DNA of 64,000 bases, taken from assembly GCF_000964465.1 (NCBI RefSeq), contig NZ_BANH01000005.1:1-64000 (forward strand). Reading direction: 5' to 3'. The position numbers and the translations under genes were made by a program. The DNA is from Gluconobacter thailandicus F149-1 = NBRC 100600. Its GTDB lineage: Bacteria; Pseudomonadota; Alphaproteobacteria; Acetobacterales; Acetobacteraceae. Shown in pieces: positions 33,459-41,986 of this stretch. Within the stretch, counting starts at the first letter, position 1, and each line of letters opens with the position of its first letter. Under the pieces are notes generated by a model, which did not search any database, was not told the origin of the DNA, and worked only from the letters and a program-made list of their open reading frames with translations.

Positions 33459-35923
33459 CGACGCAGCGTGGCCCCTGTTGCCTTGAGAACTGCACCTTCC
33501 ACCGATTTGGAGAGCGCTTCAAGGCCAGCATCCGTCAGACTTTCGGTCTGGGGTTGCAGAACCACTTCCACACCGAGCGAACGATACCCTTCTGGCAGGC
33601 TCCCGCCTTCGAACACATCGAAGAGGCGAACATCCTGAATCAGGTTCCGGTCCGCCATGCGAACAGCCTTCAGAACACCCTGAGCTTCGACATCCGGCCC
33701 GGCAAGGAACGCGAAATCCCGGCGGACAGGCTGAAGAGCCGAAAGAACCGGTGCGGCCTTCTTCTTGGCTTTCGGCTGCGGAATACGATCCAGATACAGC
33801 TCAAAAGCTACGACCGCACCACTCAGACCAAGCGCACGCGCCACGCGGGGATGCAACTCACCAAATGTACCCAGAACCAGCTTAGGTCCCTGGCGCACCT
33901 GCCCCGAACGGCCCGGATGGTAAAACCCCGGTGCATCTGCGGTCACAGACAGCGATGCCTCTGGCACACCAAGCGCCATCAGGGCAGCCGTCAGATCAGC
34001 CTTGGCATCCCACAGGGTTGCTTCCTGAGCTGCACGGCCCGGCTCACGCGCCGTCAGGCCGCCACGCAGACCGGAAAGGCGCAGATGCTGCCCCTCAAAG
34101 TCGAAGCACGGACCAATCTCGAACAGAGCCCCCTCTCCTGAGAGACCCAGACCACGGGCAAGGTTTCTGCTCAGAGCCCGTGCCAGATTAACGAGCGGCG
34201 TTGGGCGTAACTGATCCAGATCGGTTGCGATCGGGTTCAGAAGACGCTGCGTTTCCGGCACATCGCCAAAAAGAACCGCATCTTCATTGGCAACGAACGA
34301 AAAGCCCACCGTTTCCATCATGCCGCGTGCCGCGCAAATCCGGCGAAGGAGCGCCGCCCGCGCCTGAAGAGGCGTTACGGCAGGAGCCGGGATCATGGCC
34401 GTTTGTGGAAGCGCTACAGGGGGAACCGCGTCCAGCCCATGCAGACGAAGCACTTCTTCTACCAGGTCACATTCCGCTTCCATGCGAGCAACGCTGGCTG
34501 CGGCCTTGGCGGCAACGCCTTCGTCCAGTGTTGCGGCCTGAGCCAGCACCTGACCGGAAGCAACGTCATTCCGCCAGGACGGGACTGCGAATGTCGCGCT
34601 CTCGTCGTCACGTTCGACAACTTCGAAGCCGAGATGCTCAAGTGAACGAACAGCCTCATCCGCCGGAATCTGCACGCCACCCAGCGTTTCCAGACGCTCG
34701 AAACGGAGCGTAGCCGTACGCTTCCAGTTCGGCGCCTCACCAGCTTCCGTGATTTCACTCGGCTCACCGCCGCACAGGTCACGGATCATGATGGTCGCTG
34801 CTTCGAGACCACCCCGCACCAGTGCCGGGTCAATGCCACGCTCGAAGCGCTGACGCGCATCAGTGTGGATCGCCAGACGGCGGCCCGTCAGGGCAATACG
34901 AACCGCGTCGAACAATGCGGATTCAACAAACACGTCCGTCGTGTTCTCATCCACACCGCTCTGCTGACCACCCATGATGCCTGCGAGAGACTGCACACCG
35001 GCGTCATCAACGATCACCATATCGTCCGTGCCAAGGACGTATTCGTTACCATCCAGCGCCGTGAACGTCTCGCGTGCGGCATGCGTGACGGTCAGCGTGT
35101 TTCCGGAAAGCTTTGCAACATCAAAGACATGCAGTGGACGACCAAGGTCGAACGTGAGGTAATTCGTGACGTCAACCAGTCTGGAAATCGGCTTGAGACC
35201 CACGGCCTTCAGGCGACGCTGGAGCCAGTCCGGGCTGGGACTATTCTTCACACCGCGAATGACGCGCCCCACGATATACGGGCAGTCCGGATGAGCCGTC
35301 TTCCAACTGATTGATGGTTCGAAATCACCCTCGACAGCTTCTGTCAGCCAAGGCTTGAGATGACCGATACCTGCCGCGGCAAGATCACGCGCAATACCGC
35401 GAATGCTCAGCGCATCGCCACGGTTTGGCGTAATCGCAATCTCAATGACCGGGTCATCAAGCTCCGCATAAGTCGCATAAGCCTCACCGATCGGAGCCGT
35501 TTCAGGCAGTTCGGCAATACCGTCGCTTTCCTCACCAAGACCGAGTTCGCGCAGGGAGCACAGCATGCCGCCGCTTTCCTCGCCGCGGATCTTGCCCTTC
35601 TTGATGGTGATATCCAGCCCCGGAACATATGTGCCCGGAGGTGCAAAAATTACATGGAGGCCAGCGCGTGCATTTGGTGCACCGCACACGACCTGCAAAT
35701 CTTCATAGCCTGCACCAGCGGCCACGCGGCAAAGCTGAAGGCGGTCTGCATCCGGATGGCGATGCGCTTCCAGAATTTTGGCCGTCCGGAAGCCTGCAAG
35801 CTTCTCGGCCGGATTCTCAACGCTCTCCACTTCAAGACCAATGCCGTTCAGACGGGCACAGATCTCTTCGGAAGAAGCTGTAAAATCAAGGTGTTCACGC
35901 AGCCATGAGAGAGAGAACTTCAT
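33455..35923 (-). CDS. pheT: Phenylalanyl-tRNA synthetase beta subunit
   Basis: An 822-residue beta subunit of the alpha2-beta2 enzyme. N-terminal SLSWLREHLDF, the tRNA-binding domain (DADRLQLCRVAAGAG), B3/B4 editing domain, B5 motif and C-terminal FDX-ACB domain (PVRRDFAFL ... LTDAGLEAL) are present. It lies 1 base after pheS, and lpxB follows with overlap, an uncommon neighbour. Confidence 0.96.
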   Translation of the reverse strand: MKFSLSWLREHLDFTASSEEICARLNGIGLEVESVENPAEKLAGFRTAKILEAHRHPDADRLQLCRVAAGAGYEDLQVVCGAPNARAGLHVIFAPPGTYVPGLDITIKKGKIRGEESGGMLCSLRELGLGEESDGIAELPETAPIGEAYATYAELDDPVIEIAITPNRGDALSIRGIARDLAAAGIGHLKPWLTEAVEGDFEPSISWKTAHPDCPYIVGRVIRGVKNSPSPDWLQRRLKAVGLKPISRLVDVTNYLTFDLGRPLHVFDVAKLSGNTLTVTHAARETFTALDGNEYVLGTDDMVIVDDAGVQSLAGIMGGQQSGVDENTTDVFVESALFDAVRIALTGRRLAIHTDARQRFERGIDPALVRGGLEAATIMIRDLCGGEPSEITEAGEAPNWKRTATLRFERLETLGGVQIPADEAVRSLEHLGFEVVERDDESATFAVPSWRNDVASGQVLAQAATLDEGVAAKAAASVARMEAECDLVEEVLRLHGLDAVPPVALPQTAMIPAPAVTPLQARAALLRRICAARGMMETVGFSFVANEDAVLFGDVPETQRLLNPIATDLDQLRPTPLVNLARALSRNLARGLGLSGEGALFEIGPCFDFEGQHLRLSGLRGGLTAREPGRAAQEATLWDAKADLTAALMALGVPEASLSVTADAPGFYHPGRSGQVRQGPKLVLGTFGELHPRVARALGLSGAVVAFELYLDRIPQPKAKKKAAPVLSALQPVRRDFAFLAGPDVEAQGVLKAVRMADRNLIQDVRLFDVFEGGSLPEGYRSLGVEVVLQPQTESLTDAGLEALSKSVEGAVLKATGATLRR

Positions 35924-35924
35924 G

Positions 35925-37004
35925 TCACACGCCCTCCGTCAGCGTGGCGGGAGAGAAAGCTGAAAAGCCATAGTGACGCAGCCAGCGCAGGTCGCTCTCA
36001 TAGAAGGAGCGAAGATCTGGAATACCGTTCTTGAGCATGGCCAGACGCTCGACGCCCATGCCGAAGGCAAAACCCTGCCACACGGCCGGATCGAGGCCGC
36101 AATTGGCCAGCACGCGTGGATGGACCATGCCTGACCCCAGAACTTCCAGCCAGTCAGACCCGCCGCCAATCTCACCCGTCGCCTTGGACCAGCCGATATC
36201 CACTTCCATGGAGGGCTCGGTAAAGGGGAAATAAGACGCACGGAAACGCACCGGCAGATTGGGCTTGTCAAAATAGACGCGCAGGAACTCGATCAGGCAG
36301 CCTTTCAGGTGCCCAAGAGTAATGTTGCGATCAATGACCAGACCTTCGCACTGATGGAACATTGGCGAATGGGTCGCATCATGATCCGCACGATAGGTAC
36401 GGCCAGGAGCGATAATGCGGATAGGCGGCTTCTGGCCCAGCATCGTCCGGATCTGAACGCCGGAGGTCTGCGTTCTCAGAACACGTGGTTCATTGCTGCC
36501 TGACTTGGGGGGCAGATAAAACGTGTCGTGCTCAGTGCGAGCAGGATGGTGATCCGGTGTGTTGAGGGCAGAAAAATTGTGCCACTGGCTCTCGACATCC
36601 GGTCCTTCAGCAACCGAAAAGCCCATGGCACCAAAAATGGCCGTCATTTCTTCGATGGTACGGCTGATGGGATGGATTGCACCGGTCGCAACGGACGGCG
36701 CGGGCATTGTCACATCCACCCGTTCGGACTTCAGGCGCGCTTCAAGAGCCTGTTCCTCGATCTCACGACCGCGTTCCTCAATAGCTCTGGTCAACTCATC
36801 CCGAAGGCGGTTCAGAGCCTGCCCGCGCAGTTTGCGCTCTTCCGGGTCAAGTTTGCCAAGCTGCTTGAGCAGCCCGGTCAGGGCACCAGACTTCCCCAGC
36901 GTTCCAACGCGAATGGCATCCCATTGCGCGCGATCCTGAGCAGCGCCCAGCGCAGCAAGAGTGTCATTCTTCAGCGTGTCGAGATCGTCAGCCATACCGC
37001 CCAT
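35925..37004 (-). CDS. pheS: Phenylalanyl-tRNA synthetase alpha subunit
   Basis: A 359-residue class II synthetase catalytic subunit. The coiled-coil N-terminus is followed by HPISRTIEEMTAIF, GFSVAEGPDVESQWHNF, APGRTYRADHDATHSPMFHQCEG (quoted in part) and the motif 3 GFAFGMGVERLAMLKNGIPDLR. The first ATG (37004) and one three codons later (36995) are both possible. A strong terminator-like hairpin stands between rplT and this gene. Confidence 0.96.
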   Translation of the reverse strand: MGGMADDLDTLKNDTLAALGAAQDRAQWDAIRVGTLGKSGALTGLLKQLGKLDPEERKLRGQALNRLRDELTRAIEERGREIEEQALEARLKSERVDVTMPAPSVATGAIHPISRTIEEMTAIFGAMGFSVAEGPDVESQWHNFSALNTPDHHPARTEHDTFYLPPKSGSNEPRVLRTQTSGVQIRTMLGQKPPIRIIAPGRTYRADHDATHSPMFHQCEGLVIDRNITLGHLKGCLIEFLRVYFDKPNLPVRFRASYFPFTEPSMEVDIGWSKATGEIGGGSDWLEVLGSGMVHPRVLANCGLDPAVWQGFAFGMGVERLAMLKNGIPDLRSFYESDLRWLRHYGFSAFSPATLTEGV

Positions 37005-37020
37005 CGCTTACAGTACAAAT

Positions 37021-37054
37021 ACAAAACGGGCCGCCCTGATAACAGGACGGCCCG
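37021..37054 (-). terminator. Terminator or attenuator between rplT and pheST
   Basis: On the minus strand, CGGGCCGTCCTG, loop TTAT, CAGGGCGGCCCG forms a 12-pair stem with one G-U pair, followed by TTTTGT. It ends about 17 bases before the pheS start. A second hairpin (CCCCAC/GTGGGG) precedes it. It either ends the rpmI-rplT transcript or attenuates pheST. I found no Phe-rich leader peptide. Confidence 0.75.
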
Positions 37055-37096
37055 CCAGTCACCAGCCCCCACAAGTGGGGATCAGGTCTGAAAAGC

Positions 37097-37456
37097 TCAG
37101 GCTGCGAGAGCGGCCTGTGCCTTCTTGACGATTTCTGCGAATGCAGCTGCGTCGTCGAAAGCAATGGCAGCAAGGACCTTACGGTCGATCTCGATGCCAG
37201 CCTTGTCCAGGCCATTGATGAACTTGCTGTACGTCAGACCGTGCTCACGGACGGCAGCGTTGATACGCTGGATCCACAGGGCGCGGAAATCACGCTTCTT
37301 GTTGCGACGGTCGCGATACGCATAGCGCAGCGCCTTCTCAACGCGCTCCAGAGCAATACGGTAGTTCGTAGACGAACGGCCGCGGTAACCCTTGGCGAGG
37401 TCGAGAACTTTCTTGTGACGGGCGTGCGTCGTTACGCCCCGCTTAACACGTGCCAT
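37097..37456 (-). CDS. rplT: 50S ribosomal protein L20
   Basis: A 119-residue L20 with the characteristic very basic N-terminus ([21 protein letters not shown]) and the helical C-terminal domain ([19 protein letters not shown]). It follows rpmI after 14 bases. Confidence 0.98.
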   Translation of the reverse strand: MARVKRGVTTHARHKKVLDLAKGYRGRSSTNYRIALERVEKALRYAYRDRRNKKRDFRALWIQRINAAVREHGLTYSKFINGLDKAGIEIDRKVLAAIAFDDAAAFAEIVKKAQAALAA

Positions 37457-37470
37457 GTTACCTTATCTCC

Positions 37471-37671
37471 TTAGAGCCCGTAGGGCGCCCACTGCTTGAT
37501 GGTCTTAGCGTCCATATCCGTCATGGTCTGAGGACCACGGTTGGTGCGCTTCATCTTCTGCGGACGGTTGATAAGGCCGTGGCGCTTGTTGCCTGGGCCG
37601 CATGTCACCTTACCGGTCGCGGTGATCTTGAACCGCTTCTTGACCGACGACTTGGTCTTCATCTTGGGCAT
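37471..37671 (-). CDS. rpmI: 50S ribosomal protein L35
   Basis: A 66-residue L35: [20 protein letters not shown], followed by the conserved RPQKMKR. The ATG at 37671 is the standard start; the longer frame is spurious. infC, usually the first gene of this operon, is not upstream here: the divergent glucose dehydrogenase is. Confidence 0.97.
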   Translation of the reverse strand: MPKMKTKSSVKKRFKITATGKVTCGPGNKRHGLINRPQKMKRTNRGPQTMTDMDAKTIKQWAPYGL

Positions 37672-37976
37672 TTCGGTCTCCCTCGCCGTAAACGATTGGC
37701 CCCACACGAAGCGGGGCACTGCACGGCCGGGCATGCCACTTATGGCCCGGACGCGTACACGGAGCGGCTGCCTTATCCCATCCGAATGATTCCGCCAAGG
37801 AATTTATTTTCTTTAGCGCACAAGCAAAAGAAAGCTCTTTCTTCAAGTCACGTCAGTGTGATTTCACTCACAGTGACGTGAGCAAAATGAACCTTCTGAC
37901 ATCTTGCTTCTTAATGCGCTTCTATGTGTTTGTCCGAAGGTCAAGTGCTGCACCAAATAACAGCTCTAGGAACATC
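37672..37976. other. Divergent regulatory region between rpmI and glucose dehydrogenase
   Basis: This 305-base gap separates rpmI (minus) from gcd (plus) and must hold both promoters. The clearest element is the palindrome listed separately at 37849-37880. The rpmI side carries an A/T-rich run near 37800-37812 and could hold the autoregulatory L20 leader structure, though I cannot demonstrate it. The gcd start is preceded by CTAGGA as ribosome-binding site. Confidence 0.6.
37849..37880. promoter_or_regulatory. 32-base imperfect palindrome upstream of gcd
   Basis: CACGTCAGTGTGA, six bases, TCACAGTGACGTG: 13-base arms with one mismatched pair. No U-run follows, so this looks more like a protein-binding site than a terminator. 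It lies 97 bases before the gcd start and 178 before rpmI, so it could serve either promoter. Confidence 0.6.
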
Positions 37977-40397
37977 ATGAGCATTCCATCCCGGCCAGGG
38001 CTTTGGGCCCTGATTACGGCCGCGGTTTTCGCGCTTTGCGGTGCGATCCTTACCGTGGGCGGTGCCTGGGCCGTCTCTGTTGGCGGCCCTCTCTATTACC
38101 TTCTGCTGGGCATAGCGCTCCTCGCTACTGCCTTCCTTTCCTGGCGTCGCAACCAGGCGGCCCTGTGGCTCTTCGCTGCCGTGATCTTTGCGACAGTCGT
38201 GTGGGAGCTCTCCCTGGTCGGGCTCGACCTCTGGAGCCTCGTCCCCCGCTCTGACATCGTGATCATCCTCGGCATCTGGCTGCTGATTCCGTTCGTGTCC
38301 CGCCAGATCGGTGGCACGCGCGCTTCTGTGATGCCGCTTGCGGGCTCTGTGGGCCTCGCTGTGCTGGTTCTTGCAGCCGCTCTCTTCACGGACCCGCACG
38401 ACATCAGCGGCAACCTGCCGGCACAGCTGACCAACGCTGCCCCTGCCGATCCGGACAATGTTCCTGACAGCGAATGGCACGCCTATGGTCGTACGCAGGC
38501 CGGTGATCGCTGGTCTCCGCTGAAGCAGATCGATTCGACCAACGTTCAGAACCTCAAGGTGGCATGGCATATCCACACCAAGGATCTGATGGGCCCGAAT
38601 GATCCAGGCGAAGCCACCAACGAAGTCACGCCAATCGAATTCGACAACACCCTATACCTGTGCTCACTGCACCAGAAACTGTTCGCAGTTGATGGCGCGA
38701 CCGGCCATGTAAAGTGGACGTTCGATCCGCACCTTCAGGTTAATCCGGGCTTCCAGCACCTGACCTGCCGTGGCGTAAGCTTCCATCAGACCCCCGCTGA
38801 CGCGACTGACAGTGACGGCAACCCTGCTCCGACAGATTGCGCCAAGCGCATCATTCTGCCGGTCAACGATGGTCGCCTTGTCGAAGTCGATGCAGAAACC
38901 GGGCAGAAGTGCTCTGGCTTTGGCAACGATGGCGAACTGGACCTGCGTCAGCCGAACCAGCCTTATGTCACGCCAGGCATGTATGAGCCGACGTCTCCGC
39001 CGGTCATCACGGACAAGCTGATCATTGCCAACAGCGCCATCACCGATAACGGCTCCATCAAGCAGGCTTCGGGCGCAACACAGGCGTTTGACGTTTACAC
39101 CGGCAAGCGCGTGTGGGTGTTTGACGCGTCCAACCCGGACCCGAACCAGATGCCAGACCCGGATCATCCGGTCTTCCATCCGAACTCTCCGAACTCCTGG
39201 ATCGTGTCGTCTTACGACAAGAATCTGAACCTCGTTTACATCCCGATGGGCGTTGGTACGCCGGATCAGTGGGGCGGTTACCGCACCAAGGAATCCGAGC
39301 GCTATGCTCCGGGCGTCATCGCGCTAAACGCAGAGACGGGTAAGCTGGCCTGGTACTACCAGACCGTTCATCACGATCTGTGGGACATGGACGCCCCGTC
39401 CCAGCCAAGCCTCGTAGACGTCACCCAGAAGGACGGCTCCATCCTTCCGACGATCTACATCCCGACCAAGACGGGCGATATCTTTGTCCTCGACCGCCGT
39501 ACGGGCAAGGAAGTCGTCGCAGCTCCTGAAACGCCTGTTCCAGGCGGCGCAGCTCCGGGCGATCACACCAGCCCGACGCAGCCAATGTCGCAGCTGAGCC
39601 TCCGTCCGAAGAATCCGCTCTCCGATTCCGACATCTGGGGTGGCACGATCTTTGATCAGATGTTCTGCAGCATCTACTTCCACTCCCTACGCTACGAAGG
39701 TCCGTTCACGCCGCCGTCCCTCAAGGGTACGCTGGTGTTCCCGGGCGATCTGGGCATGTTCGAGTGGGGTGGTCTGTCGGTTGACCCGCAGCGTCAGGTG
39801 GCATTCGCCAACCCGATCTCCCTGCCATTCGTTTCCCGTCTGGTTCCTCGTGGCCCGGGCAATCCGCTTTGGCCGGAAGGCGATGCAAAGGGTACAGGTG
39901 GCGAGACCGGCCTGCAGCACAACTACGGCATCCCGTATGCTGTTGACCTGCATCCATTCATGGACCCGGTCCTGCTGCCACTTGGTATCAAGATGCCTTG
40001 CCGTACGCCGCCCTGGGGCTATGTGGCCGGTATCGACCTGCGCACCAACAAGGTGGTCTGGCAGCATCGTAACGGTACGCTCCGTGACTCCATGCACGGC
40101 AGCTCCCTGCCCATCCCGCTGCCTCCGATCAAGATCGGCGTCCCGAGCCTCGGCGGCCCGCTCTCCACGGCTGGCAACCTCGGCTTCCTGACGGGCACGA
40201 TGGATTACTACATCCGCGCCTACGACCTGACGACGGGCAAGACCCTGTGGCAGGACCGTCTGCCGGCAGGGGCACAGGCCACGCCGATGACCTATGCCGT
40301 CAATGGCAAGCAGTTCGTGGTCACCTATGCCGGTGGTCATAACTCCTTCCCGACCGTCATGGGTGACGATCTGATTGCTTACTCGCTGGGCAACTGA
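37977..40397 (+). CDS. gcd: Membrane-bound PQQ-dependent glucose dehydrogenase
   Basis: An 806-residue quinoprotein that oxidises glucose to gluconolactone at the periplasmic face and reduces ubiquinone. Residues about 8-140 hold five membrane helices; the rest is an eight-bladed PQQ propeller with SEWHAYGRTQAGDRWSPL, FDVYTGKRVWVFDAS, TVHHDLWDMD, WGGTIFDQMFCSIYF and the C-terminal WQDRLPAGAQATPMTYA. I recall the G. oxydans enzyme as very similar over its whole length, starting MSxxSRPGLWALITAAVFAL, so the ATG at 37977 is chosen although the frame is open 33 codons earlier. It is the key enzyme of incomplete glucose oxidation in acetic acid bacteria. Confidence 0.97.
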   Translation: MSIPSRPGLWALITAAVFALCGAILTVGGAWAVSVGGPLYYLLLGIALLATAFLSWRRNQAALWLFAAVIFATVVWELSLVGLDLWSLVPRSDIVIILGIWLLIPFVSRQIGGTRASVMPLAGSVGLAVLVLAAALFTDPHDISGNLPAQLTNAAPADPDNVPDSEWHAYGRTQAGDRWSPLKQIDSTNVQNLKVAWHIHTKDLMGPNDPGEATNEVTPIEFDNTLYLCSLHQKLFAVDGATGHVKWTFDPHLQVNPGFQHLTCRGVSFHQTPADATDSDGNPAPTDCAKRIILPVNDGRLVEVDAETGQKCSGFGNDGELDLRQPNQPYVTPGMYEPTSPPVITDKLIIANSAITDNGSIKQASGATQAFDVYTGKRVWVFDASNPDPNQMPDPDHPVFHPNSPNSWIVSSYDKNLNLVYIPMGVGTPDQWGGYRTKESERYAPGVIALNAETGKLAWYYQTVHHDLWDMDAPSQPSLVDVTQKDGSILPTIYIPTKTGDIFVLDRRTGKEVVAAPETPVPGGAAPGDHTSPTQPMSQLSLRPKNPLSDSDIWGGTIFDQMFCSIYFHSLRYEGPFTPPSLKGTLVFPGDLGMFEWGGLSVDPQRQVAFANPISLPFVSRLVPRGPGNPLWPEGDAKGTGGETGLQHNYGIPYAVDLHPFMDPVLLPLGIKMPCRTPPWGYVAGIDLRTNKVVWQHRNGTLRDSMHGSSLPIPLPPIKIGVPSLGGPLSTAGNLGFLTGTMDYYIRAYDLTTGKTLWQDRLPAGAQATPMTYAVNGKQFVVTYAGGHNSFPTVMGDDLIAYSLGN

Positions 40398-40421
40398 TTC
40401 ACTTTTGACGTCCGACTACGG

Positions 40422-40448
40422 AAAAGGGCACCTGCGGGTGCCCTTTTT
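40422..40448 (+). terminator. Terminator after glucose dehydrogenase
   Basis: AAAAGGGCACC, loop, GGTGCCCTTTTTT on the plus strand, 24 bases after the gcd stop. This is a textbook Rho-independent terminator with a U-run. Confidence 0.9.
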
Positions 40449-40525
40449 TGTTGAAACGGCTTTACAGGACTCATCGGCAACATAAAGTTACTTTTAAAGT
40501 CCACCCGAAGCCTTCTGGAGCCCGC

Positions 40526-41179
40526 ATGATCCGCCGGATATTTCCCCTTCTGCTCGGTAGCCTGATGTTCACCGGCACCGCCTGTGCCGAAGACGATCCG
40601 CCAGCCCTCACCGTCATGCAGGATCCACATCACACGGTGTCAGCCATCTACCCTCCGGCCGAACAGGAAAATCGCCAGAGCGGGACTGCAACGGTCCATT
40701 GCGCCATTACCCCCGCAGGCGCCGCAAAGGATTGCCAGATTCTTTTTGCGACTGCGCCCGATTTTGCTCTGGCAGCCCAGGAGGCCGCGCTAGGGTCGCG
40801 GTTCCTTCCTCAATATGCCGGAACAAAGCCGCAGGAAGCCTTTTGGGACCATACATATACATTCAAGACTGATCCCAACCTGACCCATCCCATACTGGAC
40901 AGGGCACACTCGCTCCCTCCGCGTTATCCGGAATTTGCCAATGATCAGGGCGTGTCAGGTGACGTCACAGTAAACTGCGATATCGACCCTATCGGGGTTG
41001 CCCATAACTGTATGGCGTCAGGCAACAGCCCTGATCTTCTGAAGACAGCAACCCTCGCCTATTTCAGCCTGGCAAGATATTTCCCCGCCATGGACAATGG
41101 GAGACCTGTCGCAGGTCATTACCGCGGACATGCCAACTGGGATATCGTCCATCCGGAAGACCAGCAGGGCTTCCGCTAA
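40526..41179 (+). CDS. Periplasmic protein with two TonB-C-like domains
   Basis: A 217-residue protein with a signal peptide ending TACA near residue 21. Two repeats each resemble the TonB C-terminal domain: YPPAEQENRQSGTATVHCAITPAGAAKDCQI and YPEFANDQGVSGDVTVNCDIDPIGVAHNCM (quoted in part), with two Cys in each. There is no TonB membrane anchor or Pro-rich linker. It may bind a periplasmic or outer-membrane partner; its role is unknown. GGAG precedes the ATG at 40526. Confidence 0.65.
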   Translation: MIRRIFPLLLGSLMFTGTACAEDDPPALTVMQDPHHTVSAIYPPAEQENRQSGTATVHCAITPAGAAKDCQILFATAPDFALAAQEAALGSRFLPQYAGTKPQEAFWDHTYTFKTDPNLTHPILDRAHSLPPRYPEFANDQGVSGDVTVNCDIDPIGVAHNCMASGNSPDLLKTATLAYFSLARYFPAMDNGRPVAGHYRGHANWDIVHPEDQQGFR

Positions 41180-41266
41180 ACTCTGGATTACTGAGCAGAA
41201 ACGCAATAATTTGTATTTCCGAAACTCATCCCTTCAGGATGGGCCATTTCAGATGGATGCTTAATC

Positions 41267-41476
41267 ATGATGATCCGTAACCTCGCCTTTGCCGCACTCG
41301 CAGTTATCGCTTTTGGCGGCCAGCTTGCTCACGCCAAGTCCCAGCCCTGCCGCGATGCCAAAGGCAAGTTTACCAAGTGCGAAGCTCCGAAGAAGCCCAA
41401 GCCCTGCCGAGACGCGAAGGGCAAGTTCACCAAGTGTGAAACCCCTGCCCCTCAGGCTGCTCAGCCCGCCAACTGA
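41267..41476 (+). CDS. Small exported protein with two Cys-containing repeats
   Basis: A 69-residue protein. Residues 1-23 form a signal peptide (LAFAALAVIAFGGQLAHA). Two tandem copies of PCRDAKGKFTKCE (residues 27-39 and 46-58) follow, each with two Cys, separated by a Lys/Pro linker, and an Ala/Gln/Pro tail. The repeats could each form a disulfide hairpin or bind metal. I recognise no functional family. A terminator follows 7 bases after the stop. Confidence 0.75.
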   Translation: MMIRNLAFAALAVIAFGGQLAHAKSQPCRDAKGKFTKCEAPKKPKPCRDAKGKFTKCETPAPQAAQPAN

Positions 41477-41482
41477 GCATAA

Positions 41483-41520
41483 AAAAAGCCCCTGCCAGCA
41501 GAAATTGGCAGGGGCTTTTT
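41483..41520. terminator. Bidirectional terminator
   Basis: AAAAAGCCCCTGCCA, 8-base loop, TGGCAGGGGCTTTTT: 15-base arms with A-run and T-run on both sides. It sits between the small repeat protein (plus) and sufE (minus). Confidence 0.9.
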
Positions 41521-41538
41521 CATATTCCGGCGGAAAAA

Positions 41539-41973
41539 TCAGGCCGCAGCGCGCTTGAGAATAGCCTGCGCCATGGCCTCGACCCCATTCCCACGATTGG
41601 TGGACAGAGCCTTGACCAGGCCCATATCGTGCAGAAAAACCGGGCTCGTCTGAAGAATTTCCTCGCGGGGACGTCCCGAATAAACCCGTAGCAGCAACGC
41701 TACGAGCCCCTGCACAATCGCAGCATCCGAAGCCCCGGCAAAAAAGAGCCGGCCATCACGGTCCTCAGCTTCAAGCCAGACCTGGCTCTGACACCCTGGA
41801 ACACGATGGGCATCATCCTGCCATTCCGTCGGGAGAACAGGCAGCTTGCGTCCCATCTCGATGATGTACTGATACCGCTCCATCCAGTCGTCAAACATCG
41901 CCAGTTCGGCTTCGATTTCCTCAATGGCGGCGGCGGCAGTTTCCTCTTGCGGCGCAAGAAAGGCATCACTCAC
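41539..41973 (-). CDS. sufE: SufE-family cysteine desulfuration protein
   Basis: A 144-residue SufE-like sulfur acceptor for the cysteine desulfurase SufS. Conserved DDWMERYQYIIEMGRKLP and VPGCQSQVWL, whose Cys carries the persulfide, are present, followed by the GLVALLLRVYSG helix. It starts 13 bases after hslU ends, so it may be a distal gene of the hslVU unit. Confidence 0.92.
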   Translation of the reverse strand: MSDAFLAPQEETAAAAIEEIEAELAMFDDWMERYQYIIEMGRKLPVLPTEWQDDAHRVPGCQSQVWLEAEDRDGRLFFAGASDAAIVQGLVALLLRVYSGRPREEILQTSPVFLHDMGLVKALSTNRGNGVEAMAQAILKRAAA

Positions 41974-41986
41974 AAATCAGTCTCCG

